In this document: in pieces, positions 36,736 to 46,504 of the stretch
How positions within the stretch are numbered: position 1 is the first letter of the stretch
Layout: each line of letters begins with the position of its first letter
NCBI RefSeq assembly: GCF_003838195.1
Contig: NZ_RCBY01000007.1
Location: 1-64,000 of the forward strand
Reading direction: 5' to 3'
Source: Okeania hirsuta
Lineage (GTDB): Bacteria > Cyanobacteriota > Cyanobacteriia > Cyanobacteriales > Microcoleaceae
Length of the DNA stretch: 64,000 nt
The notes under the pieces: generated by a model
The model's database searches: none
Told to the model about the DNA's origin: nothing
The model's input: only the letters and a program-made list of their open reading frames with translations
Made by a program: the position numbers and the translations under genes

Positions 36736-37947
36736 ATGAAAACAATTAATACTAATAAATCATCAGCACCTCCATTTCAGGAAAATAATCCTATAGAATG
36801 GCTCAGACAAAATTTTTTTAGTACCTGGTATAACACCTTATTAACTATTATCTTACTCAGCATTATTACCAAGGGAATAACAGGTTTTATCTCTTGGGCA
36901 ACAACTCAAGCAGAATGGGAAGTAATCAAAGTTAATTTGCCATTATTAATGGTAGGTAGATATCCTAAAGACCAATATTGGCGCATCTGGTTAATAGTTA
37001 GCATAATTTCTAGTTTATCTGGTTTCTCTTGGGGAATTATTGCCAGAAACTCAGCCACATTATTTTCCCAACCAGTATTAATTTTTCTAGCTGTCATACC
37101 TGCCATTTTATTATTAATTCCAGTAACAACCCCATTCAAACTCTTACTAATAGGAATAGTTATTTTAGTTATTAGTACTGCATGGGTAGGAAAAATTTTA
37201 GGCAAAAAAATTCCAAATATAGGTAAATACATATCTTTTATTTGGTTTATAGCCTTTCTCTTAATTATCTGGTTAATCGGAGGAGGATTAGGTTTAAAAT
37301 CTGTATCTACAAACGACTGGGGAGGTTTAATGTTAACTATATTAATGGCTATAGTTAGCATTTTTCTATCTTTTCCTCTAGGAATTTTATTAGCTTTAGG
37401 CAGACAAAGTAAATTACCAGTAATCAAAATATTTTCTATTGGTTATATTGAAATTATCCGAGGATTACCTTTAATATCAATCTTATTTATGGGGCAAATT
37501 ATGATTCCCCTATTTCTACCAGATGGAATGCGACCAGACCGGATTTTACGAGCAATATTAGGATTAACTTTATTTAGTTCAGCTTACCTAGCAGAAAATA
37601 TTAGAGGAGGTTTACAGTCCGTACCAAGAGGTCAAACAGAAGCAGCAAAAGCATTAGGTTTTAATACTCCATTAGCATTAGGATTAATTGTATTACCCCA
37701 AGCATTAAAAGTTGCTATTCCCTCAATTGTAGGTCAGTTTATTAGTCTATTTCAGGATACAACTTTATTATCAATCGTCGGATTATCAGAATTATTACGC
37801 ATGAGTCGCTCAATCTTAGCTCAACCACAATTTTTAGGAGATTATGCAGAAGTTTATTTATTTAACGGCATACTTTTTTGGATTATTTGTTATGCCATGT
37901 CAATTGGAAGTCGGCAGTTAGAAAAAAAATTAAATACCGATCATTAA
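36736..37947 (+). CDS. Amino-acid ABC transporter permease 2 (NatH/AapM-like)
   Basis: A 403-residue permease. N-terminal TM at about 35-55, four further TM segments before a HisM-like core with GLMLTILMAIVSIFLSFPLGILLALGRQS, GYIEIIRGLPLISILFM and the EAA loop QTEAAKALGFNTPLALGLIVLPQALKVAIPSIVGQF. This matches the longer second permease of Aap/Bzt/Nat-I systems. The TnpB copy 2 gene begins 85 bp after its stop, before the ATPase gene. Confidence 0.9.
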   Translation: MKTINTNKSSAPPFQENNPIEWLRQNFFSTWYNTLLTIILLSIITKGITGFISWATTQAEWEVIKVNLPLLMVGRYPKDQYWRIWLIVSIISSLSGFSWGIIARNSATLFSQPVLIFLAVIPAILLLIPVTTPFKLLLIGIVILVISTAWVGKILGKKIPNIGKYISFIWFIAFLLIIWLIGGGLGLKSVSTNDWGGLMLTILMAIVSIFLSFPLGILLALGRQSKLPVIKIFSIGYIEIIRGLPLISILFMGQIMIPLFLPDGMRPDRILRAILGLTLFSSAYLAENIRGGLQSVPRGQTEAAKALGFNTPLALGLIVLPQALKVAIPSIVGQFISLFQDTTLLSIVGLSELLRMSRSILAQPQFLGDYAEVYLFNGILFWIICYAMSIGSRQLEKKLNTDH

Positions 37948-37949
37948 CA

Positions 37950-39322
37950 AAAACAAAAGTAGTCAAAAGTTATCTATCGATCCCTTCAAATCAGCATTTA
38001 CAGCAATTGCGCTTTGTGGTATCGTTCAAACTATGCTCGTACTCAACTACACTTATCGAATTTATCCCGACCAAAAACAAGTCGAGTTATTGAATGAATG
38101 GCTCGAAACTTCTCGTAGTGCTTATAACTATGCTCTTCGAGAACTTAAGGATTGGATTGCCTCGAGAAAATGTCCAATAGACCGGTGTAGTTTGGACAGT
38201 GAGTATATTATGAGTGCTGATTACCCATTCCCTGGATATCAGCAACAGCAAAACAATCTCCCCAAGGCTAAGAAAGAGTTTCCGCGACTAGCTGCTGTTC
38301 CTTCTCAGGTATTGCAGACAACTATCCGAAGATTGCACGATGCTTGGGACTTTTTCCAGAACAGAGGTTATGGATTTCCTCGCTTCAAAAAGTACGGACA
38401 AATGAAGTCTATGTTGTTTCCTCAATTTAAAGTCAATCCGATTACAGGATGGCTTCTCAAACTCCCTAAATTAGGAAAAGTCCAAATAAACTTGCATCGT
38501 CCAATACCTGAAGATTTTATTGTCAAGCAGGTCAGGATACTAAAGAAGGCAATGGGGTGGTTTGCTGTAATTACTATTCAATCTGATATTTCTATTCCAG
38601 AACCCCTACCCCACGGGCATTTCATCGGGGTAGATGTAGGACTGGATAAATACCTAGCGACCAGTGATGGTTTCGTAGAACCTGGACGAAAATTTTTCCA
38701 GACAGAGCATAGTCGGCTGAAAGTGCTACAACGCAGATTGTCTAAGAAAAATAAGGGTTCTGCTAATTATGAGAAAGCAAGGATTAAAGTAGAGAAACAG
38801 CATAATCATATTGCATTCAGACGCAAAGACTATCAGCTCAAATTAGCCCATAAATTATGCGACATGGCTGAGACTATCTTTGTAGAAGACATAGATTTTA
38901 GAACCATGGCTAAAGGTTTCTTGGGTAAACATACTGTTGATGCAGGTTTTGGACAGTTTAGGAGTATTTTATTTGATGTTGGGAAACAGCGGGGAGTATA
39001 CGTTGCTCAAGTAGACCACAAAGGTACTTCTCAAACTTGCCCAAACTGCCGTAGTCTAGTCAGAAAAGAACTCTCTAATAGATGGCATAGCTGTCCAGAA
39101 TGCAAATATGAGGCTGATAGAGACGTAGCTTCAGCACAGGAAATATGTAACCGAGGTTATGAGCAACTTAGTACCCAGGGACTCTGGGGGCAAGAAATGG
39201 GCTGTCAAGTCGGGCTGTCGGGGACTTTTTGTCTAGACAAGTGGCGCAGGGCAGCAATGTCTAACAGCGATGTTGGAAGCCCGCACTGCACCTCCTAGAG
39301 GTCAGCGTCGGGAGGATGTCAC
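37950..39322 (+). mobile_element. TnpB-only IS200/IS605-like element, copy 2
   Basis: The right end GGGAGGATGTCAC finishes at 39322, as in copy 1; a hairpin CACCTCC..AGAGGT (39288-39303) is nearby. The left boundary is uncertain, within 37950-38020; the 20 bases before tnpB (TTTGTGGTATCGTTC) resemble those of copy 1. Inserted in the direction of transcription between permease 2 and the ATPase gene. Confidence 0.65.
38033..39298 (+). CDS. tnpB: RNA-guided nuclease TnpB (OrfB), copy 2
   Basis: 421 residues, same length and layout as copy 1. Catalytic Asp201 in GVDVGL, Glu285 in FVEDIDF, third acid in YEADRDVASAQE; zinc-ribbon CPNC/CPEC. Intact. It is co-directional with the transporter operon, so it may be transcribed with it. 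Divergence from copy 1 is spread evenly, so the two insertions are not a recent duplication of each other. Confidence 0.92.
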   Translation: MLVLNYTYRIYPDQKQVELLNEWLETSRSAYNYALRELKDWIASRKCPIDRCSLDSEYIMSADYPFPGYQQQQNNLPKAKKEFPRLAAVPSQVLQTTIRRLHDAWDFFQNRGYGFPRFKKYGQMKSMLFPQFKVNPITGWLLKLPKLGKVQINLHRPIPEDFIVKQVRILKKAMGWFAVITIQSDISIPEPLPHGHFIGVDVGLDKYLATSDGFVEPGRKFFQTEHSRLKVLQRRLSKKNKGSANYEKARIKVEKQHNHIAFRRKDYQLKLAHKLCDMAETIFVEDIDFRTMAKGFLGKHTVDAGFGQFRSILFDVGKQRGVYVAQVDHKGTSQTCPNCRSLVRKELSNRWHSCPECKYEADRDVASAQEICNRGYEQLSTQGLWGQEMGCQVGLSGTFCLDKWRRAAMSNSDVGSPHCTS

Positions 39323-39431
39323 AGGTATTATAGAAATAGACAGATAAGGCGCGGACTTATACTGATAATTATCTTTAGACAGGGAAATATTTTTCCTACT
39401 GTTCCCTATTCCCTATTCCCTATTCCCTTCC

Positions 39432-40208
39432 ATGACAGAAACAAAAACCAAACAAACTGAAGCACAAATAAATTCTGATTTAGCAATAGTTGCTAGAGAT
39501 GTTCAAAAGTGGTACAGCAATAATTTTCATGTCCTTCGTGGAGTAAGTCTCACAGTAAAACGTGGAGAAGTAGTAGTAATTATGGGGCCAAGTGGCTCAG
39601 GTAAATCCACCTTTATCCGTACTTTTAATGCTTTAGAAGAATATCAAAAAGGTAGCATTATTATTGATGGCATCAGTTTATCCCATGACTTGAAAAATAT
39701 TGAGGCAATTAGGCGAGATGTGGGAATGGTATTTCAGCAGTTTAATTTATTTCCCCATCTCACAGTTTTGCAAAATGTCACCTTAGCGCCAATATGGGTG
39801 CGTCGATGGCCAAAAGTCAAAGCGGAAGAAGTGGCAATGCAACTTTTGGAAAGAGTGGGTATTTTGGAACAGGCAAAAAAATTTCCCGGTCAACTTTCTG
39901 GCGGTCAGCAGCAAAGGGTGGCGATCGCCCGCGCTTTAGCGATGCAACCAAAAATTATGTTGTTTGACGAACCGACTTCTGCATTAGACCCAGAGATGGT
40001 GCGAGAAGTTTTGGATGTAATGCGAAATTTGGCAAATTCGGGAATGACGATGGTAGTTGTGACTCATGAAGTAGGTTTTGCCAGGGAGGTGGCAGACCGG
40101 ATCGTATTAATGGCTGATGGGTTATTGGTAGAGGAGGCGACCCCAGAAGAATTTTTTCAAAACCCGAAGGAGGAGCGCACGCGCCAATTTTTGTCACAGA
40201 TTTTGTAG
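39432..40208 (+). CDS. Amino-acid ABC transporter ATPase (BgtA/AapP/GlnQ-like)
   Basis: A 258-residue ATPase. Walker [10 protein letters not shown] (52-60), Q-loop [11 protein letters not shown], signature [15 protein letters not shown], Walker [14 protein letters not shown]-loop VVTHEVGFA. It completes the importer for polar amino acids. In Anabaena-type systems one BgtA-like ATPase can serve several importers. A second TnpB element now separates it from the permeases; a heptamer tract (TTCCCTA) directly precedes the ATG. Confidence 0.93.
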   Translation: MTETKTKQTEAQINSDLAIVARDVQKWYSNNFHVLRGVSLTVKRGEVVVIMGPSGSGKSTFIRTFNALEEYQKGSIIIDGISLSHDLKNIEAIRRDVGMVFQQFNLFPHLTVLQNVTLAPIWVRRWPKVKAEEVAMQLLERVGILEQAKKFPGQLSGGQQQRVAIARALAMQPKIMLFDEPTSALDPEMVREVLDVMRNLANSGMTMVVVTHEVGFAREVADRIVLMADGLLVEEATPEEFFQNPKEERTRQFLSQIL

Positions 40209-40508
40209 GTTTCAAAAAGCTGGAGTTGAGAAAATATGCCTTTGAGTTCTCTCGCTTTCAGAAGCACAGAACAAATGGAAGGGATTTGATTTACTCATCA
40301 ACTTCATTTTCTGAAGCTCAAAAAATTAGGGGTTGTATGTCACAAAAAATCGTGATAATCTGAGAATAGAATTATATATTGGGTTGCGTTTGCCCATATA
40401 CATGACTTTTTATTCAACTAAAAAATCAGAGTAAAAACCAAATACATATAATGAATTGCGCTGTCAAACTCAGATAACGCCAGATTTTCCCTCTTCCCTC
40501 TTCCCTTA

Positions 40509-41270
40509 ATGCTTAAACAACAATCAACACAAATAAGAATAGTATTAGTAGAACCTGCCGGACCACTGAATGTTGGTTCTGTAGCCCGGATTATGAAAAA
40601 TATGGGTTTCCATCACCTAGTCTTAGTTAATCCTCAATGCGACCCCCATGGACTAGAAGCCAGGAAAATGGCAGTTCATGCCCCAGAAATTTTAGAAACG
40701 GCCACCATAGTTCAAACATTACCTGAAGCACTGAAAGGATGTCAAAGAGCGATCGCCACAACATCCCTAGACCGTTCATTACCCACCAAGCTAGAAAACC
40801 CCCGACATTCCCTACCTTGGCTATTAGGATATCCAGCAGCCTTAATATTTGGCAGAGAAGACAGAGGCTTAACTAATGTAGAATTAAACTATGCCCAAAG
40901 ATTTGTCCGTATTCCATCAGATAATACCTATCGTTCACTAAATCTGGCTCAAGCAGTAGCTATCTGTTGTTATGAACTATATCATTTGCAAACTATAGCA
41001 CTGAGCGACCAAAAAAGTCAGGATAGTCCACCTAACCCGGCCCCTAATTTAGAAGCTCCAATAGATTTAATAGAGGCATATTATCAGGATCTAGAAACCC
41101 TGCTACTGAAAATAGGTTATCTTTATCCCCATACAGCATCTAGCAGGATGGAAAAAATTCGTCGTCTATTCAATCGCGCCTATCCTTCTACTGAAGAAGT
41201 GGCCATGTTACGCGGAATGATTAGGCAAATGAATTGGGCACTTTCTAATCATTGTGAAAATGATAGTTAA
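40509..41270 (+). CDS. trmJ: SPOUT RNA methyltransferase, TrmJ-like
   Basis: A 253-residue SpoU/TrmH-superfamily protein. The knotted core has IVLVEPAGPLNVGSVARIMKNMGFH (motif 1, about 10-34), ALIFGREDRGLTNVEL (motif 2) and IPSDNTYRSLNLAQAVAICCYEL (motif 3), followed by the helical C-terminal extension SSRMEKIRRLFNRAYPSTEEVAMLRGMIRQMNW seen in TrmJ. It should 2'-O-methylate tRNA position 32. The motif 3 region matches TrmJ rather than TrmL. The 300-bp gap before it shows nothing notable. Confidence 0.82.
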   Translation: MLKQQSTQIRIVLVEPAGPLNVGSVARIMKNMGFHHLVLVNPQCDPHGLEARKMAVHAPEILETATIVQTLPEALKGCQRAIATTSLDRSLPTKLENPRHSLPWLLGYPAALIFGREDRGLTNVELNYAQRFVRIPSDNTYRSLNLAQAVAICCYELYHLQTIALSDQKSQDSPPNPAPNLEAPIDLIEAYYQDLETLLLKIGYLYPHTASSRMEKIRRLFNRAYPSTEEVAMLRGMIRQMNWALSNHCENDS

Positions 41271-41928
41271 TCTATTTTTTCTGGGTATTCTTTAATAGAG
41301 TTGTCGCTAAATAAAGGGAAAAAATCACTCTAACCTAGACAGAGCAATAAATACAAGCATTTTTGCATAATAATAGCTACAATCCTTACAGAACAAGGTT
41401 TTTGGGATTTTTTTAAGTTATAAAGCGACATTTTTAAGTTATAAAGCGACAAGTCCAATATATAAATAAATGGCTGAATAGAAATATCTGAGAACCAAGT
41501 TAGAGATGCTTGTGAAAATCTTCTGGATTTATCTGTAAAGTGTTTTTTTGTCTAGAATAGTCAAAATATAGTTACGACTTGCGCTAAAGTAATAGATAAC
41601 TTACCTAAATTATAGGCGATCGAGCAAAGTTAATCTGAGATTAAGTTAGTTTTCTAGTTCTAACCAATCTAACTCAATATTAATAATATTAATAATGTCA
41701 CAACCCGTGAGAAATCAAATAATTATCTATATTTTCTCTTGGTCTTAAGTTTTTTCCCTTGATATATTAGTTATATGACTTTTGACTTTTGTGAAATGGA
41801 ATAAATTAATATACCTCTTGAAAACTGAAAGTCCAATAAATTTTCATGCAGAAATAGTCAATTTTTGTTGATTTTGATTTACTTCTGTTAGATAAACAAA
41901 ATTATAGTTATAAATTAAGGTATTTGGA
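41271..41928. other. Gap, no gene
   Basis: AT-rich. A tandem pair of TTTTTAAGTTATAAAGCGACA lies at about 41411-41452. The GTG start of the next gene has AAGG 8 bases upstream. No other feature seen. Confidence 0.45.
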
Positions 41929-43332
41929 GTGGTTCAGAGATTTCCTAGTCCATCAATTCTTTCAGTAGTATCATCCCCTACTAGGCCAGATTCTCAATCG
42001 AAGCAATCTAGTAGTAGACAACAAAATCATCCCGTACAACCGCAGCTACCCCTCAAAAGAAAGCGTAACGTAGCTAAATTTCCTCTACCACCTTCTGAGG
42101 AACCTTATCTTAGGTCTGTCCCCCCAAGAAAGAAAGTTGTTCCCCCTAGAACCTTAAAAACAGAAGTTCCTAGATTTCAATCTCACAGAGCTAAACGTAG
42201 TCGAAGAGATGAACTGGCTAGATTAAGATCCATCGCAGAACAACAACCCAAAACATCTACTCGACCCCAAAAACGGCTAGAAAAAGCCCAATCTTTTATT
42301 TCTCAGCCACCACTCCAAAAAAAGTCCCCACTCACAAGTCGTAAACGCTCTGTGTCTTCTTCGGTAGTGTTGTACACAACTCGGATGTTAATTTTGGGTA
42401 TGGGAATAGCGGTAATTAGTGGAACATTGCTATCAATGTTGAAACCTGGAAGTAGTTCTAGTGTCCTTTCTCAAGCAGCAGATATAGAACCAAATCAAGA
42501 ATGGAAATCTCCCTCCATTGTACCTTTAGCAGTACAACAAACTAGAGAAATTACAGCTTTGAAAACAGAGCTAGATACAGTCATCGCAGAATATCCAAAA
42601 CTCACCCCAGGAATATTCCTGATTGATGTTGATACTGGTGCTTATCTAGATATTAATGGAAATGTCGCTATTGCAGCAGCTAGTACCATTAAGGTGCCAA
42701 TATTAGTAGCTTTTTTTCAAGCTGTGGACCAAGGCCGCATCAAACTAGATGATATGTTGACAATGGAGGAATCTCATGTAGCTGAGGGTTCGGGAGATAT
42801 GCAGTTTCGCAGACCTGGTACTAAATATACGGCTTTGCAAACAGCGACAAAAATGATCGTGATTAGTGATAATACCGCAACCAATATGTTGATTGAAACA
42901 CTTGGTGGATCTGAAGTTTTGAATCAGTTGTTTCAGAGTTGGGGTTTGAAGAATACTACTATTAATGACTCCTTACCAGACCTCTCTGGCACTAATACAA
43001 CAACTCCCAAGGATTTGATAAATTTAATTTCACAGGTAAATCAAGGTGGGTTGGTATCTCTAAAGTCTCGCGATCGCCTGTTTAGAATTATGGAAAGGAC
43101 TAAAAATGATTCATTGTTACCTCGGGGCATAGGTAGAGGTACTATTATTGCTCACAAAACAGGTAACCTGAAGTCCGTATTAGCAGATGTGGGTATGATT
43201 GATTTGCTCAATGGCAAGCGCTATCTATTGGCTGTATTGGTGAAACGCCTAGATGACGAACAAACTGCCGTAGACTTGATTCGCGATGTATCCAAAAAAA
43301 CTTATCAATATCTTGAATCTTCAGAGCAATAG
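41929..43332 (+). CDS. Membrane-anchored class A beta-lactamase-like serine hydrolase
   Basis: A 467-residue protein starting at GTG. Residues 1-150 are a basic, Pro/Ser-rich, disordered cytoplasmic region; a single TM helix lies at about 152-170. The periplasmic hydrolase domain (about 205-465) carries SxxK as STIK (Ser252, Lys255), SDN (312-314) and KTG (409-411). The omega-loop Glu typical of class A beta-lactamases is not evident (PDLSGTNTTTPKDL there instead). It may be a penicillin-interacting or peptidoglycan-acting enzyme rather than an antibiotic-resistance enzyme. Confidence 0.82.
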   Translation: MVQRFPSPSILSVVSSPTRPDSQSKQSSSRQQNHPVQPQLPLKRKRNVAKFPLPPSEEPYLRSVPPRKKVVPPRTLKTEVPRFQSHRAKRSRRDELARLRSIAEQQPKTSTRPQKRLEKAQSFISQPPLQKKSPLTSRKRSVSSSVVLYTTRMLILGMGIAVISGTLLSMLKPGSSSSVLSQAADIEPNQEWKSPSIVPLAVQQTREITALKTELDTVIAEYPKLTPGIFLIDVDTGAYLDINGNVAIAAASTIKVPILVAFFQAVDQGRIKLDDMLTMEESHVAEGSGDMQFRRPGTKYTALQTATKMIVISDNTATNMLIETLGGSEVLNQLFQSWGLKNTTINDSLPDLSGTNTTTPKDLINLISQVNQGGLVSLKSRDRLFRIMERTKNDSLLPRGIGRGTIIAHKTGNLKSVLADVGMIDLLNGKRYLLAVLVKRLDDEQTAVDLIRDVSKKTYQYLESSEQ

Positions 43333-43405
43333 TTGTTTGTTATGTAAGTAAGATATTACAAATAAGTCTTCTAGGTGTTCTACAAATTGCTATATTTCGC
43401 TAACT

Positions 43406-43648
43406 TAGGGTTTGCTGAATAAGTCTTTTGGTATGGGGTAGGAGTCAGTCCTCAGGAAGACCAAGCCAGGAGGAATAGGGAATTTAGAGGAGGGAGTCGG
43501 ATATTTTATCCCTTGATTTTTCTACAATTATTCTGCCTTTTATCCTAACTTTTTAGTCGCTCAAGCTTAAAAAGTTGCACTTTTTTTCGGTGTAAAAAAG
43601 CTAAAACCTTTACCTGTCAGTGCTTTTAGATTTAATCAGCAAGCCCTA
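43406..43648. mobile_element. MITE with TAGGGTTTGCTGAA ends, full copy
   Basis: Ends TAGGGTTTGCTGAATAAG (43406) and TTAATCAGCAAGCCCTA (to 43648) bound 243 bp with an internal AAAAAGTTGCACTTTTTTT palindrome near 43574. The truncated copy at 14767-14963 covers about 80% of it. The gap 43649-43922 holds two HIP1 sites and no gene. Confidence 0.7.
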
Positions 43649-43922
43649 ACTAGTGTTATAGAATTATTGAGGGAAAATTAGTATAAAAAGAAGGTATAAC
43701 ACTGTGAATACAGGTTCGGATGTTTTAATATTCTCTTGCATCGTGCGTTTTCCCTTTCAACTTTCTATTTAAAACTTTGGCGATCGCTTATTTTACGGAA
43801 GAAAAGATATAGCGATCGCTGTTTTTATAGCTTAATAGAGTTGTCCTTATATATCTCTAAGTTCTCTGTAATTAATTGATAATTGCTAAAGTAAAGAGGT
43901 ATGCGATCAAAATCAAAGAAAA

Positions 43923-46424
43923 ATGACTCAGACTGCTTATAGATTCTACCTGAAGATTCAACAAGTTGAAAAAGTCTGCTTATTTGAACTTGCCTGGGGT
44001 AGAGGACAACAATTAAGTGTAACTATTCCTTATCCTGAAAACCTTACCATATTTTATCAAGATTGGCAAACAAAATATCTAAGTTTTTATCATAGAGCTT
44101 TACGAGGAAGGGTAGTAAGTACAGGAACAATAATCAGACAAGTTGATTGGGAACAAAAATTGGTCCAAGCAGAAGCAAAACTTCTGTGTGAATTTCATCG
44201 TTGGTTAAGACACGAAGAACTGTTTGAAATTAGAGCAATTATTGCTCAAGCAGCCAAACAAAAAACAGAAAATTTCCTACCATCACAGCACAACACTCAT
44301 GTACCTACTATTGACATATTTTTAACTTGTAACTGCCAAGAATTATGTCGTTTACCCTGGGAAGTATGGGAAATTACAGAATTTGCTGCATCCAGTAAAA
44401 TTAGAATAGTCCGCCAACCTATTAATATCCACGATACACCAGTCAATTATCAATCCAAACCCTGTCGAGGTAAAGCTAGGGTATTAGCAATACTGGGAGA
44501 TGATACAGGTTTAAATTTCCAGGTAGATAGAGAAGCAGTAAAATCATTATCCCCAATAGCAGAAGTAGAGTTTGTGGGTTGGCAACCTCATGAGCGTCAA
44601 GCACAGCTAAAAGACAAAATTGTCAAAGCAATAAAAGACGAACGTGGGTGGGATATCTTATTTTTCGCAGGACACAGTAATGAAAATCTGAATACAGGAG
44701 GGGAACTAGCGATCGCTCCAGGGATATCTCTATCCATGATCGAAATTGCTCAATCCTTAACTATAGCCAAACAGAGAGGTTTACAATTTGCCATCTTCAA
44801 TTCCTGTAGTGGTTTAAGCATCGCTAACACCTTGATAGACTTGGGTTTAAGTCAAGTTGCCGTCATGCGAGAACCTATTCATAACCAAGTCGCCCAAGAA
44901 TTTTTAGTGCGCTTTCTACAAAGTTTAGCCGAATACAAAGATGTTCACGAATCATTATTATCAGCGTGTCAATTTTTAAAGTTAGAGAAAAATCTCACCT
45001 ATCCTAGTACATATTTAATACCGTCTTTGTTTTGCCACCCGGATGCTCCACTATTTTGTCTTCAACCATCTAGAATTAAAGACAAATGCAAACGGTGGTT
45101 ACCTAGCAAACAAGAAGCGATGGCGCTCGGTTCATTAATTTTATGCAGTTGGCAATTATCAACTCAAAGCTTTTTAATTGAAAAGCGAGTATTAGTGCAA
45201 GCTATGTATCGGCAATTTACCAATCAACCTGATAGCAAAAATTCGCCTCCCGTGCTATTAGTTGAAATCGACGAAGAGTCCATCAAAAAAGCCAAAATAT
45301 CCGATCCTAGACCTATGGATCGTAGCTATATAGCCAAAATCATCGATCGACTAACATCTATAAACGCCAAAATCATTGGTGTTGATTATCTATTAGATCG
45401 CCATCAACCAAAAAACGACCGACAACTAGCTCGTACTCTGCGCTCATCCATAAAAAAACAAAATACTTGGTTTGTTTTAGCGACATCTCGTAATCTAGCT
45501 GGTAGTTGGTTTGAACCCTTGCCAGAGTTAGCATCTCCAAATTGGCAACTACAGGGAGATACTTTTGTTGTCGGTTATGACAGTTACGTTACCCATTTTA
45601 CACTGCTACCAAGGCAATATTCTAGCAAGAGACCATTGCCCTTTGCTTATTGGTTAGCAGTTGCTCACCGGTTAAACTTTGAACAATCTGGGGAGTTGCT
45701 TCAACCTCAGATTAATTCTTCAGAGAGTTGGGTATCTCAAGTGAAAAATCATATTAATCAGACCACAGGTGAATATGGATTTTTGGATTTATTTTCCAAT
45801 TCATCTCGCTTACAACCTTTAACTAAATTTTCCTATAAATTAGGGCAAATGTGGATGCATCCAATTATAGATTTTTCTGTTCCCCCAGAAGCAGTTTTTC
45901 AACGTTTACCTGCTTGGCAACTTTTGGAGAGTAATGATTCCCCATTATTACCACTAATTACACTAGATAAACGTCCATCAATAGTAATTATTGCTGCTAG
46001 ATATAAAGATGCAGGATTAGTTGCTCCAGGAGGAGACAATTTTCCTTTACCTGCTGCTGTTGGTTTCTGGCGCTCTCAACATCCTGCAAACCCCAGTACA
46101 GTATTTACTGGAGGGGAAATTCATGCTTATATGGTTCATCATTTGCTCAATCAAAGATTAGTTATACCTATTCCTAATTTATGGTTAATTGTATTAGCTG
46201 CTTTGTTAGGAAAAGGAACAGTATTAGTATTAGGGAATAGTACTAATACTCAAAAACAAGAAATTATTCTGTTATTGTTTTTATTAACTTTAATTTATGC
46301 ACTGGCGAGTCTACAAATTTATATTTCAGCAGCAATTTTATTACCTTGGTTGTTACCTAGTCTAACATTTTGGATTTATATCTTTTTATATTTGATTAAC
46401 CGTAAGTCACGTTATTTTAATTGA
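43923..46424 (+). CDS. CHAT-CHASE2 fusion protein
   Basis: An 833-residue protein. N-terminal CHAT peptidase domain (about 100-380) with catalytic His251 (FFAGHSNE) and Cys295 (IFNSCSGLS). Next, a TM at about 395-413 and a CHASE2 domain (about 415-730, with PPVLLVEIDEES, AKIIGVDYLLD and RPSIVIIAARYKD). C-terminal TM helices at about 745-765, 775-800 and 803-825. No cyclase, kinase or other output domain follows CHASE2, so the cytoplasmic CHAT domain is the likely output of the extracytoplasmic sensor. Cyanobacterial type fusion; target protein unknown. Confidence 0.88.
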   Translation: MTQTAYRFYLKIQQVEKVCLFELAWGRGQQLSVTIPYPENLTIFYQDWQTKYLSFYHRALRGRVVSTGTIIRQVDWEQKLVQAEAKLLCEFHRWLRHEELFEIRAIIAQAAKQKTENFLPSQHNTHVPTIDIFLTCNCQELCRLPWEVWEITEFAASSKIRIVRQPINIHDTPVNYQSKPCRGKARVLAILGDDTGLNFQVDREAVKSLSPIAEVEFVGWQPHERQAQLKDKIVKAIKDERGWDILFFAGHSNENLNTGGELAIAPGISLSMIEIAQSLTIAKQRGLQFAIFNSCSGLSIANTLIDLGLSQVAVMREPIHNQVAQEFLVRFLQSLAEYKDVHESLLSACQFLKLEKNLTYPSTYLIPSLFCHPDAPLFCLQPSRIKDKCKRWLPSKQEAMALGSLILCSWQLSTQSFLIEKRVLVQAMYRQFTNQPDSKNSPPVLLVEIDEESIKKAKISDPRPMDRSYIAKIIDRLTSINAKIIGVDYLLDRHQPKNDRQLARTLRSSIKKQNTWFVLATSRNLAGSWFEPLPELASPNWQLQGDTFVVGYDSYVTHFTLLPRQYSSKRPLPFAYWLAVAHRLNFEQSGELLQPQINSSESWVSQVKNHINQTTGEYGFLDLFSNSSRLQPLTKFSYKLGQMWMHPIIDFSVPPEAVFQRLPAWQLLESNDSPLLPLITLDKRPSIVIIAARYKDAGLVAPGGDNFPLPAAVGFWRSQHPANPSTVFTGGEIHAYMVHHLLNQRLVIPIPNLWLIVLAALLGKGTVLVLGNSTNTQKQEIILLLFLLTLIYALASLQIYISAAILLPWLLPSLTFWIYIFLYLINRKSRYFN

Positions 46425-46504
46425 GGTTTTATATGATTTTGAAAAAAAATATTACAAATGGTGTAGGGAAGGAAAAAAGACAGAAAATATAATAAAAAAA
46501 TCAA

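Noticed and set aside
36906-37427. 173-codon frame antisense to permease 2
   Set aside because: The sense frame has clear permease motifs and membrane segments; the antisense frame is a shadow.
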